Below are positions 1 through 6,194 of a DNA stretch of 11,740 bases, one piece after another (positions within the stretch are counted from its first letter, which is position 1; the number at the start of each line of letters is the position of its first letter). The notes below the pieces were generated by a model. It ran no database searches. It was not told where the DNA came from and was given only the letters and a program-made list of their open reading frames with translations. Made by a program: the position numbers and the translations under genes. Origin of the DNA: RGIG1959 sp045651865 (GTDB lineage: Bacteria > Bacillota > Clostridia > Oscillospirales > Acutalibacteraceae); NCBI GenBank assembly GCA_045651865.1, contig JAZRTC010000013.1, forward strand, positions 1 to 11,740, in the 5' to 3' direction.

Positions 1-84
1 AACAAGCTCCGCACTTATACCAGTGCAAGATACTACACCGATGCGGAGATTCTCAACACCATCACGGGAGGTAAGAACGCATGA
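1..84 (+). CDS. Aconitase X large (catalytic) subunit, C-terminal end only
   Basis: Only the last 27 codons lie in the window; the reading frame is open at base 1 and stops at TGA 82-84. The tail contains NKLRTYTSARYYTDAEIL, which fits the extreme C-terminus of AcnX large subunits (formerly DUF521). The assignment is supported mainly by the next gene, the matching small subunit, whose ATG overlaps this stop in an ATGA. In this family the large subunit carries the Fe-S or metal site and the small subunit supplies the swivel domain. Known members are cis-3-hydroxy-L-proline dehydratase in bacteria and phosphomevalonate dehydratase in archaea. Which reaction this one catalyses cannot be told from 27 residues. 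Confidence 0.72.
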   Translation, partial: NKLRTYTSARYYTDAEILNTITGGKNA

Positions 85-524
85 GACAGTTTCAAGGAAG
101 AGTTGTAACCCCCGGTCAGGTTTCTGCCGAGGCGGTTGTGACCAAGGAAGGCTTTAACACCTTGGCTTCGTTCCAGATGGCGTTGCAGTTTGGCGATAAA
201 GAGGTCAAATGCGGCGACCAGGGCAACAAGGAGCTTTACGGAAAGCCCATGGTCGGCAAGGCACTTTGCCTGCCCCAGACCATTGGCTCTACCACGGGCG
301 GTCTGGTGCTGTACTGTGCGTGTTCCATGCACCGTCAGCCCGCGTGTATGCTGTTTTCCAAGCCCATCGACTCGCTTGCCGCCGCAGGTGCGGTGCTGAG
401 CAGTGTGTGGCTCGACGATGTGACGATGCCCGTCATCGACAGCCTCGGCGAAGAATTCCTCAGCTATGTCAAGGACGATATGACCGTCACCGTCAAGGAC
501 GACGGCACAGTAGAAGTGGAGTAA
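81..524 (+). CDS. Aconitase X small subunit (swivel domain, former DUF126)
   Basis: A 147-residue protein of the AcnX swivel family (PF01989). It has the expected layout: an N-terminal strand region, then LPQTIGSTTGG at residues 64-74 and a Lys-Pro-Ile-Asp stretch after residue 90. Ser70 in the GSTTGG loop is the position where the family keeps an active-site serine. It would pair with the large subunit encoded just upstream to make a cytosolic dehydratase/hydro-lyase; two separate subunits is the type II organisation. The start is fixed by GGGAGG at 66-71, nine bases before the ATG, which lies inside the end of the preceding gene, so the two are translationally coupled. Substrate is uncertain: cis-3-hydroxyproline or a related hydroxy acid is the best-known bacterial case. 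Confidence 0.85.
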   Translation: MRQFQGRVVTPGQVSAEAVVTKEGFNTLASFQMALQFGDKEVKCGDQGNKELYGKPMVGKALCLPQTIGSTTGGLVLYCACSMHRQPACMLFSKPIDSLAAAGAVLSSVWLDDVTMPVIDSLGEEFLSYVKDDMTVTVKDDGTVEVE

Positions 525-559
525 GCGTAAAACATTTAATGTTTATCGTTAAAAAATAG

Positions 560-588
560 TTGACAAATATAAAACCTCCTGCTATGAT
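560..588 (+). promoter_or_regulatory. Sigma-A promoter of the DUF2975 / HTH module
   Basis: TTGACA at 560-565 and TATGAT at 583-588 with exactly 17 bp between them. Start of transcription should fall near 594-597, giving a leader of only about 22 nt before the ATG at 618. The -10 box lies at the edge of the loop of the 13-bp inverted repeat at 571-614, so the left repeat arm is in the spacer and is not transcribed from this promoter. Confidence 0.85.
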
Positions 589-614
589 ATAAACAAATCA
601 CAGCAGGAGGTTTT
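571..614 (+). repeat. Perfect 13-bp inverted repeat spanning -10 box and SD
   Basis: AAAACCTCCTGCT at 571-583 is the exact reverse complement of AGCAGGAGGTTTT at 602-614, with an 18-nt loop. The right arm contains the SD (AGGAGG 605-610) of the gene starting at 618 and the left arm contains a matching anti-SD. A transcript arriving from upstream would fold and hide the SD, whereas a transcript from the internal promoter lacks the left arm and leaves the SD free. The repeat could instead be a protein operator, or a weak terminator for the aconitase-X genes, since only four T follow the stem. The sequence symmetry is certain; the role is inferred. Confidence 0.75.
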
Positions 615-617
615 GTT

Positions 618-1211
618 ATGCAAAAGCTCAGTAAAACCGCATCTCTTCTTGACAGTTTTTTTAAGATCGGCTTTTGGTGTATCGTCGTTCTGATCGGATT
701 TTCACTTGTATTGTCGATCCTGGGACTTTGTATTCCCGCCGCTGAATTCGTTGAACCCGTACCCGATCTGACTCTCGACAGCATCACTTTTACAGTTGCG
801 GACGATCACATACAATCGCTCTCAAGTAAAGCTAATGCTTTACTTCTTATGGCAACGGGACTTCTCGGCAGCGCTTATCTCGCGTATGTATTGTACACCC
901 TGCGTCGCATTCTGGCACCTATGATCGACGGCGAGCCGTTCCACGAAACCGTAACGCTTCGCTTAAAACGACTGTCGTGGGTAACCTTGATCGGCGGAGG
1001 TATCCTCAGTGTTTTCGCCACTGTTTATGATTACATCATTTTGAATATGTACGATCTTGATGCCCTGTTTCTTAACGACGGCATCGTAAATTATGAGGTC
1101 GTCTACCGTACGGATCTCTCGTTTGTGACTGCCTTCCTTGTATTACAATTATTGGCGTTTATTTTCAAATACGGCGCCGAGCTTCAACAACAAGCAGACG
1201 AAACTTTATAA
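618..1211 (+). CDS. DUF2975 family integral membrane protein
   Basis: A 197-residue protein with four predicted membrane spans at about residues 16-39, 70-94, 117-140 and 166-184. After the second span comes the family-typical charged segment TLRRILAPMIDGEPF followed by LRLKRLSW. This resembles DUF2975 proteins such as Bacillus YoaS. The molecular function is unknown; members are regularly encoded just before a very small YozG-type HTH regulator, as here (gene at 1227). SD AGGAGG at 605-610 is seven bases before the ATG. It is the first gene of a three-gene unit starting at the promoter at 560-588. Lower GC than the flanking metabolic genes suggests a mobile or variably present module, but that is only an impression from reading. 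Confidence 0.8.
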   Translation: MQKLSKTASLLDSFFKIGFWCIVVLIGFSLVLSILGLCIPAAEFVEPVPDLTLDSITFTVADDHIQSLSSKANALLLMATGLLGSAYLAYVLYTLRRILAPMIDGEPFHETVTLRLKRLSWVTLIGGGILSVFATVYDYIILNMYDLDALFLNDGIVNYEVVYRTDLSFVTAFLVLQLLAFIFKYGAELQQQADETL

Positions 1212-1226
1212 AGGACGGTGCCGGTA

Positions 1227-1448
1227 ATGCCGATTATTTTACGACTGGATCGCGTGATGGCGGACCGCAAAATGTCCCTCAACGAACTATCCGCAAAAGT
1301 TGGCGTAGCGAATGTCAATCTTTCCAAGCTGAAAACGGGCAAAGTCAGTGCGGTGCGCTTTTCTACACTGGAAGCAATCTGCGATGTACTGGATTGCCAA
1401 CCCGGCGATATTTTAGAATTTGTGCGAAGCACAGACGAAAAGGAGTAA
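1227..1448 (+). CDS. Small XRE/Cro-type HTH regulator, YozG-like
   Basis: A 73-residue DNA-binding protein that is nearly all HTH domain: a basic N-terminal helix (ILRLDRVMADRKMS), then NELSAKVGVANVNLSKLKTG as helix-turn-helix, and a C-terminal STLEAICDVLDCQPGDIL helix pair. This is the layout of YozG-like regulators that accompany DUF2975 proteins. The ATG at 1227 is preferred because AAGGACGG at 1211-1218 then sits at a normal distance; the in-frame GTG at 1218 would overlap that SD. It begins 15 bases after the DUF2975 stop. It probably binds its own promoter, for which the inverted repeat at 571-614 is an obvious candidate site, and may respond to its membrane partner. That regulatory link is inference. 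Confidence 0.85.
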   Translation: MPIILRLDRVMADRKMSLNELSAKVGVANVNLSKLKTGKVSAVRFSTLEAICDVLDCQPGDILEFVRSTDEKE

Positions 1449-1454
1449 GACAGA

Positions 1455-1922
1455 ATGAACAAGAAATCGATTGTAACGGTAGTGCTTCTTGCTGTCGCGG
1501 TATTCCTCTGCGGCAGTGTATTGACAAATCTACAAAACCGCGTGGCTTTTCCGCAAGAACTGAAAGAGTGGTATACTCAGCACAGCGAAACCGTACACAC
1601 TACCGATTGGCTGGAAGTGAACGGTTTTACATACAGCGCAATACTGTCCACCGAGTCTCCCAATGCCCACTTCTGTCAACTCCCCACGACAGGCGGCTAT
1701 ACACATATCACTGTATTCGATACTTGCGACAACGATGTCCCGCTCCGTTTCAAAGCAAAATCGGATGTTTTCCGTCTTTCAAAAGGCGATGAATTCACCT
1801 ACCAATTCACCATCGGCACGAAAACCGATGACTATGTGTGGATCAATATTTACGCCGATACCAAAGCACATGCCGACACCGCTGTTGACGATGTCACAGC
1901 ATTTTTGGAGAGTACCGTATAA
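1455..1922 (+). CDS. Membrane-anchored protein of unknown function
   Basis: A 155-residue protein I do not recognise. Residues 5-24 form a hydrophobic N-terminal segment after MNKK, either an uncleaved signal anchor or a signal peptide; there is a cysteine at residue 19 but no convincing lipobox. The remaining residues look like one soluble extracytoplasmic domain rich in Thr, Asp and aromatic residues (for example DDYVWINIYAD near residues 125-135), suggesting a beta-rich fold. SD AAGGAG at 1440-1445 lies nine bases before the ATG, and the gene starts seven bases after the HTH stop, so it belongs to the same transcript. It may be the output or cargo of the module, but nothing in the sequence tells its role. 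Confidence 0.7.
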   Translation: MNKKSIVTVVLLAVAVFLCGSVLTNLQNRVAFPQELKEWYTQHSETVHTTDWLEVNGFTYSAILSTESPNAHFCQLPTTGGYTHITVFDTCDNDVPLRFKAKSDVFRLSKGDEFTYQFTIGTKTDDYVWINIYADTKAHADTAVDDVTAFLESTV

Positions 1923-1929
1923 ACAACAA

Positions 1930-1962
1930 AACACCCCGCCGTTTTAAAAACCGCGGGGTGTT
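1930..1962. terminator. Bidirectional intrinsic terminator between convergent genes
   Basis: AACACCCCGC (1930-1939) pairs with GCGGGGTGTT (1953-1962), a 10-bp GC-rich stem. On the minus strand the stem is followed by TTGTTGTTT, a reasonable U-tract for the HTH gene ending at 1964. On the plus strand the tail (GTTATGTATCTTTAT) is weaker. It lies eight bases after the stop at 1922. Confidence 0.85.
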
Positions 1963-1963
1963 G

Positions 1964-2173
1964 TTATGTATCTTTATATCCAAGCAATTCGTCCACCGTT
2001 ACCTCGAAATACGCGGCAATGGAGGGCAACAGCATAATATCGGGGCAGGATATGCCTTTTTCCCATTTGGAGACCGCCTGCGATGACACGCCGAGCGCCA
2101 AGCCGAGCTCTGTCTGGCTGACACCGCGCGCCTTCCGAAGTGCGGCAATTTGTTCGTTGATGGTGATGGACAT
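1964..2173 (-). CDS. Stand-alone XRE-family HTH transcriptional regulator
   Basis: A 69-residue protein that is one complete HTH_3 domain: an N-terminal helix (NEQIAALRKARG), the motif SQTELGLALGVSSQAVSKWEKG at about residues 19-40, then ISCPDIMLLPSIAAYFEVTVDELLG, which is the standard fifth-helix ending. No sensor domain is present, so it is probably a small dimeric repressor of itself or of a neighbour. GGAGG (plus coordinates 2182-2186) lies eight bases before the ATG at 2173. I see no convincing promoter between this gene and the terminator at 2227-2254, so expression may depend on read-through of the leader from the promoter at 2379-2407. The divergent acetyltransferase operon at 2506 is a possible target. 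Confidence 0.88.
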   Translation of the reverse strand: MSITINEQIAALRKARGVSQTELGLALGVSSQAVSKWEKGISCPDIMLLPSIAAYFEVTVDELLGYKDT

Positions 2174-2226
2174 GGGATTCGCCTCCGTTTCGTGTCTGCT
2201 TGGGTGCGAACCTTACCGAAAAAAGC

Positions 2227-2254
2227 AAAAAACACACCCGCCGTGCGGATGTGT
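2227..2254 (-). terminator. Intrinsic terminator in the leader of the HTH gene (possible attenuator)
   Basis: On the minus strand ACACATCCGC (2254-2245) pairs with GCGGGTGTGT (2241-2232) through ten pairs including one U-G, with a 3-nt loop, followed by TTTTTT, GC and TTTTTT. It stands 11 bases after the stop of the small ORF at 2266-2340 and about 50 bases before the HTH gene. Eight bases of its left arm (ACATCCGC) are also exactly complementary to GCGGATGT inside the small ORF (2304-2297), an alternative pairing that would prevent the terminator from forming. Confidence 0.85.
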
Positions 2255-2265
2255 CGTCGAAAAAA

Positions 2266-2340
2266 TCAACGGCAACAGCCGCCGATGATGAACGCAACAT
2301 CCGCTTTATTCATTGTTTTATGATATACTTGCATTGTCAC
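2266..2340 (-). CDS. 24-codon small ORF, leader peptide or small membrane-active peptide
   Basis: GTG start at 2340 (or ATG at 2334), stop at 2266-2268. The predicted peptide ends in ADVAFIIGGCCR and carries tandem Cys codons just before the final Arg. Support for real translation: a strong promoter (2379-2407), an SD-like AGAGGTG (2353-2347) six bases before the GTG, and a terminator 11 bases after the stop, so the unit is a complete tiny gene. The SD and the start MTMQVYHKTM recall holin-like type I toxin ORFs of Firmicutes, but the rest lacks their long hydrophobic stretch. Because part of the coding sequence can pair with the terminator arm, a leader-peptide role for the HTH gene at 1964-2173 is at least as likely. 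I do not recognise the peptide. Confidence 0.55.
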   Translation of the reverse strand: MTMQVYHKTMNKADVAFIIGGCCR

Positions 2341-2378
2341 GATCATCACCTCTTTCTAAAAAATTTCAGATTACTGAC

Positions 2379-2407
2379 AGGATAGCACATCTCCCTATAA
2401 TTGTCAA
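2379..2407 (-). promoter_or_regulatory. Sigma-A promoter of the small-ORF leader and HTH gene
   Basis: Reading the minus strand, TTGACA (2407-2402), 17 bp, then TATCCT (2384-2379). The start of transcription would be near 2372, about 30 nt before the GTG of the small ORF. Just upstream lies an 11-bp palindrome AACCATTGGTT (2410-2420), between this promoter and the divergent promoter at 2442-2470, a possible operator. Confidence 0.8.
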
Positions 2408-2441
2408 TCAACCATTGGTTTCAAAAAGTTGGGATTTATGG

Positions 2442-2470
2442 TGGAAATATGACGAAGACTGTGATATACT
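2442..2470 (+). promoter_or_regulatory. Sigma-A promoter of the acetyltransferase / symporter operon
   Basis: TGGAAA (2442-2447), 17 bp, TATACT (2465-2470), with GTGA directly before the -10 box. The -35 matches the consensus at four of six positions. It gives a leader of about 30 nt to the ATG at 2506 and is back-to-back with the promoter at 2379-2407. Confidence 0.65.
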
Positions 2471-2505
2471 GAGAGATATATGGGCGCCTGAAAGGAAGAA
2501 AACCT

Positions 2506-3273
2506 ATGTACACAAAAGAGCAACTGAAATCTCAACTCGGCGCGATGGGCATTGACCCCAAAGGCACGCTTCTTGTGCATTCCTCGATGAAAGCGATCGG
2601 CGAAGTCGAGGGCGGCGCTGAGACGGTGCTGGACGCGCTGTGTGAATATATGCAGGACGGACTTTTAATCCTGCCGACCCACACCTGGCGGCAGATGAAC
2701 GAAACCTACACGGTGTTTGATTCGCGCACCGAGCCGTCGTGCGTCGGTTTACTGACCAATCTGTTTATGAAGCGTGAAGGCGTCGTTCGCTCGCTTCATC
2801 CGACCCACTCGGTCGCGGCGATCGGTCGGGATGCCGAAGACTACACCACAGGTGAAGAACTGACCCGCACCCCCTGCCCGCGAAACGGCTGTTGGGGGAA
2901 GCTGTATGACCGCCAGGCGCAGATCCTGTTTCTGGGATGCAGTTTGAAAAGCAACACCTATCTGCACGGCGTGGAGGAATGGATCGACACCCCCAACCGC
3001 CTGAAGGCGACCGCGCAGGATTTCACGGTGATCGACCGAAGCGGTGTATCGTACACGGTGCCGCAATACCGCCACCACACCGAAAACCCCGTTGTCGATC
3101 CGTCGGAGCATTACGACAAGATGGAGCCGATCTTCGTTGCGGGCGGTGCGGTGATTTACGGACAGTTCGGTGACGCGCGATGCATCCTCGGTGATGCGGT
3201 TAAAATGGCGGATCTCACCGTGCCGTATTTACAACGCAACCCGCATTTGTTTGACGACGATGAAGCGATATAA
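2506..3273 (+). CDS. AAC(3)-family N-acetyltransferase (Antibiotic_NAT)
   Basis: A 255-residue protein of PF02522, the family of aminoglycoside 3-N-acetyltransferases and related acyl-CoA-dependent N-acyltransferases such as YokD and FrbF. Visible landmarks: LLVHSSMKAIG at 22-32 (acyl-CoA side), LILPTHTW at 54-61, SLHPTHSVAAIG at 96-107, a CPRNGCWGKL stretch at 124-133, and LGCSLKSNTYLHGVEE at 143-158 containing the conserved His154 and acidic residues. Full length for the family. SD-like AAAGGAAG at 2491-2498 precedes the ATG by seven bases. It opens an operon with a ceramidase-like protein and an amino-acid symporter, so a metabolic amine substrate fits better than antibiotic resistance; family membership alone does not show resistance. 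Confidence 0.88.
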   Translation: MYTKEQLKSQLGAMGIDPKGTLLVHSSMKAIGEVEGGAETVLDALCEYMQDGLLILPTHTWRQMNETYTVFDSRTEPSCVGLLTNLFMKREGVVRSLHPTHSVAAIGRDAEDYTTGEELTRTPCPRNGCWGKLYDRQAQILFLGCSLKSNTYLHGVEEWIDTPNRLKATAQDFTVIDRSGVSYTVPQYRHHTENPVVDPSEHYDKMEPIFVAGGAVIYGQFGDARCILGDAVKMADLTVPYLQRNPHLFDDDEAI

Positions 3274-3287
3274 AGGAGTTGTTTACA

Positions 3288-4727
3288 ATGGCAAAATGTT
3301 GTTTTTCAAAAGTATCCCTGCGTGATACCTGGAAGCCGTACTGGCCGTTCGGCACCGAGCTGTATGCACGCTTGCTGTACATTGCGACCGATACGACCGA
3401 AGTGCTGATCACCGCGTTTGACACGGGCGATACCGCCCGCCCTTACACAGCGCAGTTCCGCAACGAGGTGGCGGCGCTGACAGGCATTGACGCGGACAAC
3501 ATCTGGTATCACGAACTGCAGATCCACGCCGCCCCCGGTGCGGACATCCTCATCGACGATGTCATCACCAACATCGCAAACCGCGTTGCCGATGAAGTCA
3601 ACGCGATGAAAGAACGCGCCGTACCCTTCACCTGCGAAGTCAGCGAGGCGTATGCAGGTACGAAGTTTTCCTACAACCGTGAACAGTATGTGCACGGACT
3701 CGGCGGCGTGACCGTGTGGGCGGGTCTGAAATACGACGAAAACGGCAAGCCGTATTCGCAGGATCCCGGTCGTATGCTTCTGCGCGGCTACGAACCCGAT
3801 CTGCCCGTGTTTGACAAACCGATCTGGTTTGACAACCCCAACGACCCGCTCGCCTATCTCTTTGTATTCAAAGATGAAAGCGGCAAGATCCTCGGCACGA
3901 TGTCCCGCTTTGCGGCACATCCCGATGTCGCGGTGCTGTTCGAGTCGCACCATGTGCACGATTACAAATACAACTACGACTGGCCCGGTTATCTGTGCGA
4001 GGTGATGGAGACGGCGTTTGATGCACCCGCAATGTACATCAACGGCCCGTGCGCCAACCTTGCGATGAAAAAGGGGTTTGAGGGCTTTGTGACCTACGAC
4101 AGCTCTGCCGCCGAAGCAAAGCGCATCGGTGAAGAGCTTGCCGCGTTTTTGCTTGATAACTACCGCAATCACCGCGTGCCGATGGGAGATCCCGACAACT
4201 GCAAAACAGCGCGCTATGAATTCAAGCTCCCGATGAACGATGATCTGCCGCATTCCCGCGACGAATGGAACGACGATACCAAGCGACAAGCCGAAGAAGC
4301 CGTCGAAGCCGCGTTGTGCGATGCGATTGATAATCACAGACCCGCTCACGAGGTCAAATCCCTTATTGACGACCGTTACCGCGCGACATATTCTCCGATG
4401 TTTGTCAACCGTACCTGCTACTTCTCCGACGAAGAACTCGCCTCGCGCGAGGGTGTGGTGGATTTCAATGTATTGCGCCTTGGTGATTATCTGTTTATGG
4501 GTATTCCCGGTGAGAGCCTTGTGGAAATGACCCACTGGATGCGTTCCACCTTCAAGGGTTCGAAAACGATCACGATGGATCAGGTCAACGGCTATTACAG
4601 CTATATGGCAACCCCGACCTCACTGACGCTGGGCGGCTACACCTACTGGTACAGCTGGACGACCCGCGACTCGATCCCGACCCTCAAAGAGGAAATTGTA
4701 AAAGCAATGGAGGATTTTAACAGCTGA
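3288..4727 (+). CDS. Neutral ceramidase-like protein (PF04734-related), probably cytosolic
   Basis: A 479-residue protein with the scattered landmarks of the neutral/alkaline ceramidase catalytic domain: QIHAAPG at 78-84 (family HSGPG zinc-ligand loop, His80), RFAAHPD at 207-213 (His211), IPGESLVE at 406-413 (Glu409) and NGYYSYMATP at 434-443 (Tyr region). These match, in order, the four zinc ligands known from ceramidases. Where ceramidases have the GDxSPN nucleophile loop this protein has NGPCANLA at 252-259, so the serine is apparently absent. No signal peptide is seen, unlike secreted ceramidases. The ATG at 3288 is chosen because AAGGAG at 3273-3278, overlapping the previous stop, is nine bases upstream; an in-frame TTG at 3279 is too close. 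Likely a metal-dependent hydrolase of unknown substrate. Confidence 0.72.
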   Translation: MAKCCFSKVSLRDTWKPYWPFGTELYARLLYIATDTTEVLITAFDTGDTARPYTAQFRNEVAALTGIDADNIWYHELQIHAAPGADILIDDVITNIANRVADEVNAMKERAVPFTCEVSEAYAGTKFSYNREQYVHGLGGVTVWAGLKYDENGKPYSQDPGRMLLRGYEPDLPVFDKPIWFDNPNDPLAYLFVFKDESGKILGTMSRFAAHPDVAVLFESHHVHDYKYNYDWPGYLCEVMETAFDAPAMYINGPCANLAMKKGFEGFVTYDSSAAEAKRIGEELAAFLLDNYRNHRVPMGDPDNCKTARYEFKLPMNDDLPHSRDEWNDDTKRQAEEAVEAALCDAIDNHRPAHEVKSLIDDRYRATYSPMFVNRTCYFSDEELASREGVVDFNVLRLGDYLFMGIPGESLVEMTHWMRSTFKGSKTITMDQVNGYYSYMATPTSLTLGGYTYWYSWTTRDSIPTLKEEIVKAMEDFNS

Positions 4728-6148
4728 TGTTTGACACGATCTTGAAAACGGTTGAAACCGCCATCGGTAAGACCAACGACGCCCTTTACGGGTATCTTCT
4801 GATTATCCTGCTGGTGGCAGGAGGACTGTATTTCTTTGTGCGCACGGGCTTTGCGCCGTTCCGTCTGTTTAAGGAACAACTCCGCTGTGTCACCGAAAAA
4901 CCGCAAGACGGCAAAGGCGTTTCATCCTTTCAGGCGCTGATGGTCTCGACTGCCTCCCGCGTCGGCACGGGCAACATCGTCGGCGTGTCGACGGCGCTGT
5001 GCCTTGGCGGCTTTGGCTCGGTGTTCTGGATGTGGATCATCGCCATCGTCGGCAGTGCTTCGGCACTGGTTGAAAGCACGCTGGCGCAGATCTACAAAAA
5101 GCGCGGCCCTGACGGCAGCTACGGCGGCCCTGCCTACTACATCGAAGCGGGACTGCGTTGCCGCCCGCTCGCAGTGATCTTCTCCGTGTTGCTGGTGCTG
5201 ACCTACGGTTGCGGCTTTAATATGCTGGCATCCTACAACCTGCAATCCACCTTCTCGGCGTACAACTTTTACAACGCCGCTTACACACCGTGGATCATCG
5301 GTGCGGTGCTGGCACTGCTCGTCGGCTACTGCCTGTTCGGCGGCGGCAAGCGTGTGCTGAAGGTCACGAGCTTCCTCGTACCGTTGATGGGTGTCGCCTA
5401 TATCCTTGTGGCGCTGCTCATCATTGCACTGAACATCCCCGCTCTCCCCTCCGTATTTGCCCGCATCTTCTCGGATGCGTTCAATTTTGAAGCGATCTTC
5501 GGCGGCTTTTCGGGTTCGTGCGTGATGTACGGCATCAAGCGCGGTCTGTTCAGCAACGAGGCAGGTGTCGGTTCGGCACCCAACGCCTCCGCTTCTGCTG
5601 ATGTGAAGCACCCCGTCAAGCAAGGTCTGGTGCAGGTGCTGTCGGTGTTTATCGATACGATTCTTGTCTGCTCGGCGACGGCATTTATGTGTATGTGCTC
5701 GGGTGTGGAGCCGACTTCTGACCTGTCGGGCGCGCCCTATGTGCAGGCGGCGCTGACCGAGACGCTCGGTTCGTTCGGGCCGATCTTCATCACGGTGGCG
5801 ATGATCCTCTTTGCGTTTACAACGCTTCTGGGCAATCTCTACTATGTCGACCGTGCGCTGATCCACATTCTCGGACGCATCCCGTCCAAAACCTTTATGC
5901 ACATCTATCACATTGTCGCGTCGCTGATTGTTCTGCTCGGTGCAGGACTGAGTGCCGACCTTCTGTGGAACATCGCCGATGTGACGATGGGTGCAATGAC
6001 GATCATCAATATGCCCGTTATTCTGTTTCTGGGCAAATACGCGTTCCGTGCGATCAAGGATTATGACCGCCAGCGTAAAAACGGAGACGACCCCGTGTTT
6101 CGCGCGAAGGATATTGACCTTCCGAGCGAAACCGACTATTGGAACTAA
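4727..6148 (+). CDS. Sodium:alanine/glycine symporter (AGCS family, AlsT/DagA-like)
   Basis: A 473-residue polytopic membrane protein that imports small neutral amino acids with Na+. Family signatures are clear: SRVGTGNIVGVSTAL at 78-92 (the GxGNIxG substrate/ion loop), PDGSYGGPAYYIEAGL after residue 128, and NEAGVGSAPNASA from residue 277. About ten or eleven hydrophobic segments follow an amphipathic N-terminus, and length is normal for the family. The ATG overlaps the previous stop in TGATG, so translation is coupled to the ceramidase-like gene; GGAGG at 4709-4713 is rather far (13 bases), which fits coupling. The operon suggests that the symporter supplies or salvages an amino acid or amine handled by the two upstream enzymes. 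The exact substrate is not visible. Confidence 0.92.
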   Translation: MFDTILKTVETAIGKTNDALYGYLLIILLVAGGLYFFVRTGFAPFRLFKEQLRCVTEKPQDGKGVSSFQALMVSTASRVGTGNIVGVSTALCLGGFGSVFWMWIIAIVGSASALVESTLAQIYKKRGPDGSYGGPAYYIEAGLRCRPLAVIFSVLLVLTYGCGFNMLASYNLQSTFSAYNFYNAAYTPWIIGAVLALLVGYCLFGGGKRVLKVTSFLVPLMGVAYILVALLIIALNIPALPSVFARIFSDAFNFEAIFGGFSGSCVMYGIKRGLFSNEAGVGSAPNASASADVKHPVKQGLVQVLSVFIDTILVCSATAFMCMCSGVEPTSDLSGAPYVQAALTETLGSFGPIFITVAMILFAFTTLLGNLYYVDRALIHILGRIPSKTFMHIYHIVASLIVLLGAGLSADLLWNIADVTMGAMTIINMPVILFLGKYAFRAIKDYDRQRKNGDDPVFRAKDIDLPSETDYWN

Positions 6149-6150
6149 GC

Positions 6151-6189
6151 AAAAAGCTCCTTGCGACAAATGCCGCAAGGAGCTTTTTT
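6151..6189. terminator. Bidirectional intrinsic terminator
   Basis: GCTCCTTGCG (6156-6165) pairs with CGCAAGGAGC (6174-6183), loop of eight, preceded by five A and followed by six T. It ends the symporter operon on the plus strand and the phosphoesterase gene (stop at 6195) on the minus strand. Confidence 0.92.
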
Positions 6190-6194
6190 GTGGA

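Noticed and set aside
530..544. AAACATT-T-AATGTTT palindrome as terminator of the aconitase-X genes
   Set aside because: It is all A/T apart from one C-G pair, has no usable loop and no U-tract, so it is unlikely to stop transcription.
1974..2300. 108-codon minus-strand frame overlapping the HTH gene
   Set aside because: It passes through the intrinsic terminator at 2227-2254 and lies in another frame of the HTH gene with no SD.
2506..3273. Aminoglycoside resistance gene
   Set aside because: The family match is sound but substrate is not; operon context with an amino-acid symporter and ceramidase-like gene points to metabolism, and no mobile element is nearby.
3306..4535. 409-codon open frame on the minus strand opposite the ceramidase-like gene
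   Set aside because: It is the antisense shadow of a well-supported gene; its composition is biased and it shows no family motifs, SD or promoter.
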